NCBI GenBank assembly: GCA_019090885.1
Contig: JAHRVC010000027.1
Location: forward strand, 1 to 32,056
Origin: Marinosulfonomonas sp.
GTDB taxonomy: Bacteria; Pseudomonadota; Alphaproteobacteria; Rhodobacterales; Rhodobacteraceae
Direction of reading: 5' to 3'
Length of the DNA: 32,056 nucleotides
The translations under genes were made by a program, and so were the position numbers. Below are positions 31,424 through 32,056 of this stretch, piece after piece. The notes under the pieces are model-generated. The model did not search any database. It saw nothing but the letters and a program-made list of their open reading frames with translations, and was not told the origin of the DNA. Numbering within the stretch: position 1 is the first letter of the stretch; the number at the start of each line of letters is the position of its first letter.

Positions 31424-32056
31424 TTAGTCAGTTACCGGTTTTTCGGTCAATGGCCAGTAGAAGTCGGGCGGCAAACCGGCGTCGGCCCGTTTTTCTTCGT
31501 TGAAGGGGGGACGCAGCGGACTGTGGAAATATTTTCGCACCAGATCGTGGAAAACCAGCTTTGGGTCTAGGTTCTCACGTCCGCACAGAAAGTTGAACCA
31601 TTTGGACCCGTAAGCGACATGGGCAACTTCTTCGCTGTAAATAGTTTCAAGGGCTTCAACGGCCTGACCCAAGTCAGCGCCGCGAAAGACCTTAATCATT
31701 GCCGGGGTGACATCCAGCCCTCGGGCTTCGAGCACCATAGGCACAACGGCCAAACGGCCCAGCAGGTCGTGGGCGGTATCGGTCGCGGCGCGCCACATTC
31801 CGGCGTGTGCGGGCAGGGCGCCATAGGTGCTGCCCAGATTTTCAAGGCAATCACAGATCAGATTGAAATGCTTGGCTTCCTCATCAGCGGCGCGCACCCA
31901 GTCGTCATAAAATCCGTCCGGCATTGGGGTATCGGTAAAGCGCGCTATTAGATCCCAATGCAGATCCACGGCGTTAAGTTCGATGTGGGCAACCGCATGC
32001 AGCAACGCGATCCGACCCGGTGCGGTGCCGGGACGGCGTTTTGGCACGTCACGTGG
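31424..32056 (-). CDS. DUF455 ferritin-like domain protein, N-terminus beyond the window
   Basis: The frame stays open to the window end; PRDVPKRRPGTAPGR continues into the upstream DNA, so the ORF-track start at 32047 (GTG) is probably internal. At least 210 residues are visible of what is usually a protein of about 270. Ferritin-like helix motifs with carboxylate-histidine pairs are present: LLHAVAHIELNAVDLHWD, then AADEEAKHFNLICDCLE and TIYSEEVAHVAYGSKWF, suggesting a diiron or related site. Biological role is unknown. It is separated from the M23 gene by about 175 bases holding no other gene. Confidence 0.87.
   Translation of the reverse strand, partial: PRDVPKRRPGTAPGRIALLHAVAHIELNAVDLHWDLIARFTDTPMPDGFYDDWVRAADEEAKHFNLICDCLENLGSTYGALPAHAGMWRAATDTAHDLLGRLAVVPMVLEARGLDVTPAMIKVFRGADLGQAVEALETIYSEEVAHVAYGSKWFNFLCGRENLDPKLVFHDLVRKYFHSPLRPPFNEEKRADAGLPPDFYWPLTEKPVTD

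Overview
The window looks like chromosomal backbone from a marine-type alphaproteobacterium of the order Rhodobacterales (Roseobacter group). The grounds are a C4-pathway hemA (5-aminolevulinate synthase) with an FnrL-like box, a DksA lacking its zinc-finger cysteines, a DUF2927 lipoprotein, typical prfB and MoxR N-termini, a rodZ-ispG pair and a tRNA-Val(TAC)/tRNA-Asp(GTC) neighbourhood. Species cannot be fixed from sequence alone. Nearly all genes are intact and GC-rich. The exception is an AT-richer islet between the two tRNA genes.

Layout. 1-3041: minus-strand genes for a small membrane protein (cut by the window edge), a DUF2927 lipoprotein, a GNAT acetyltransferase and a MoxR AAA+ ATPase. 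3042-4716: dksA with a clear terminator, then an FAD monooxygenase. 4724-8427, all minus strand: tpiA, two tandem TfoX-like genes, an IscA/SufA-type Fe-S carrier, a DUF3307 membrane protein, a SatD-like cyclase-fold/HTH protein and a SufT-like DUF59 protein. 8573-12402: tgt, then lon with a sigma-32-like promoter and a strong terminator. 12494-13381: a small exported protein and an HU-like protein. 13531-16030: tRNA-Val, an islet flanked by a 25-bp duplication of the tRNA-Val 3' end and carrying one GT-C-like membrane protein, then tRNA-Asp. 16223-19121: mdaB-like quinone reductase, quinone-oxidoreductase-like MDR protein and M20 dipeptidase. 19403-23156: hemA, rodZ-like gene, ispG. 23175-29267: DsbA/ScsC-like thioredoxin-fold protein, AMIN amidase, PBP1A and prfB. 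29438-32056: bactofilin overlapping an M23 endopeptidase, and a DUF455 ferritin-like protein cut by the window end.

Themes. Several genes act on cell shape and peptidoglycan: RodZ-like protein, AMIN amidase, PBP1A, and a bactofilin with its LytM partner. Fe-S biogenesis genes (SufT-like, IscA-like) bracket a SatD-like/DUF3307 pair.

The two strongest unexplained signals are these. First, four 18-bp inverted repeats (GCAAG-N8-CTTGC; three exact, one with a single mismatch) sit as two tandem pairs with identical 29-bp spacing, one pair upstream of each gene of the SatD-like/DUF3307 pair. This suggests a dedicated two-promoter regulon, perhaps controlled by the SatD-like HTH protein itself. Second, a roughly 2.1-kb integrase-less islet lies between direct repeats of the tRNA-Val 3' end.
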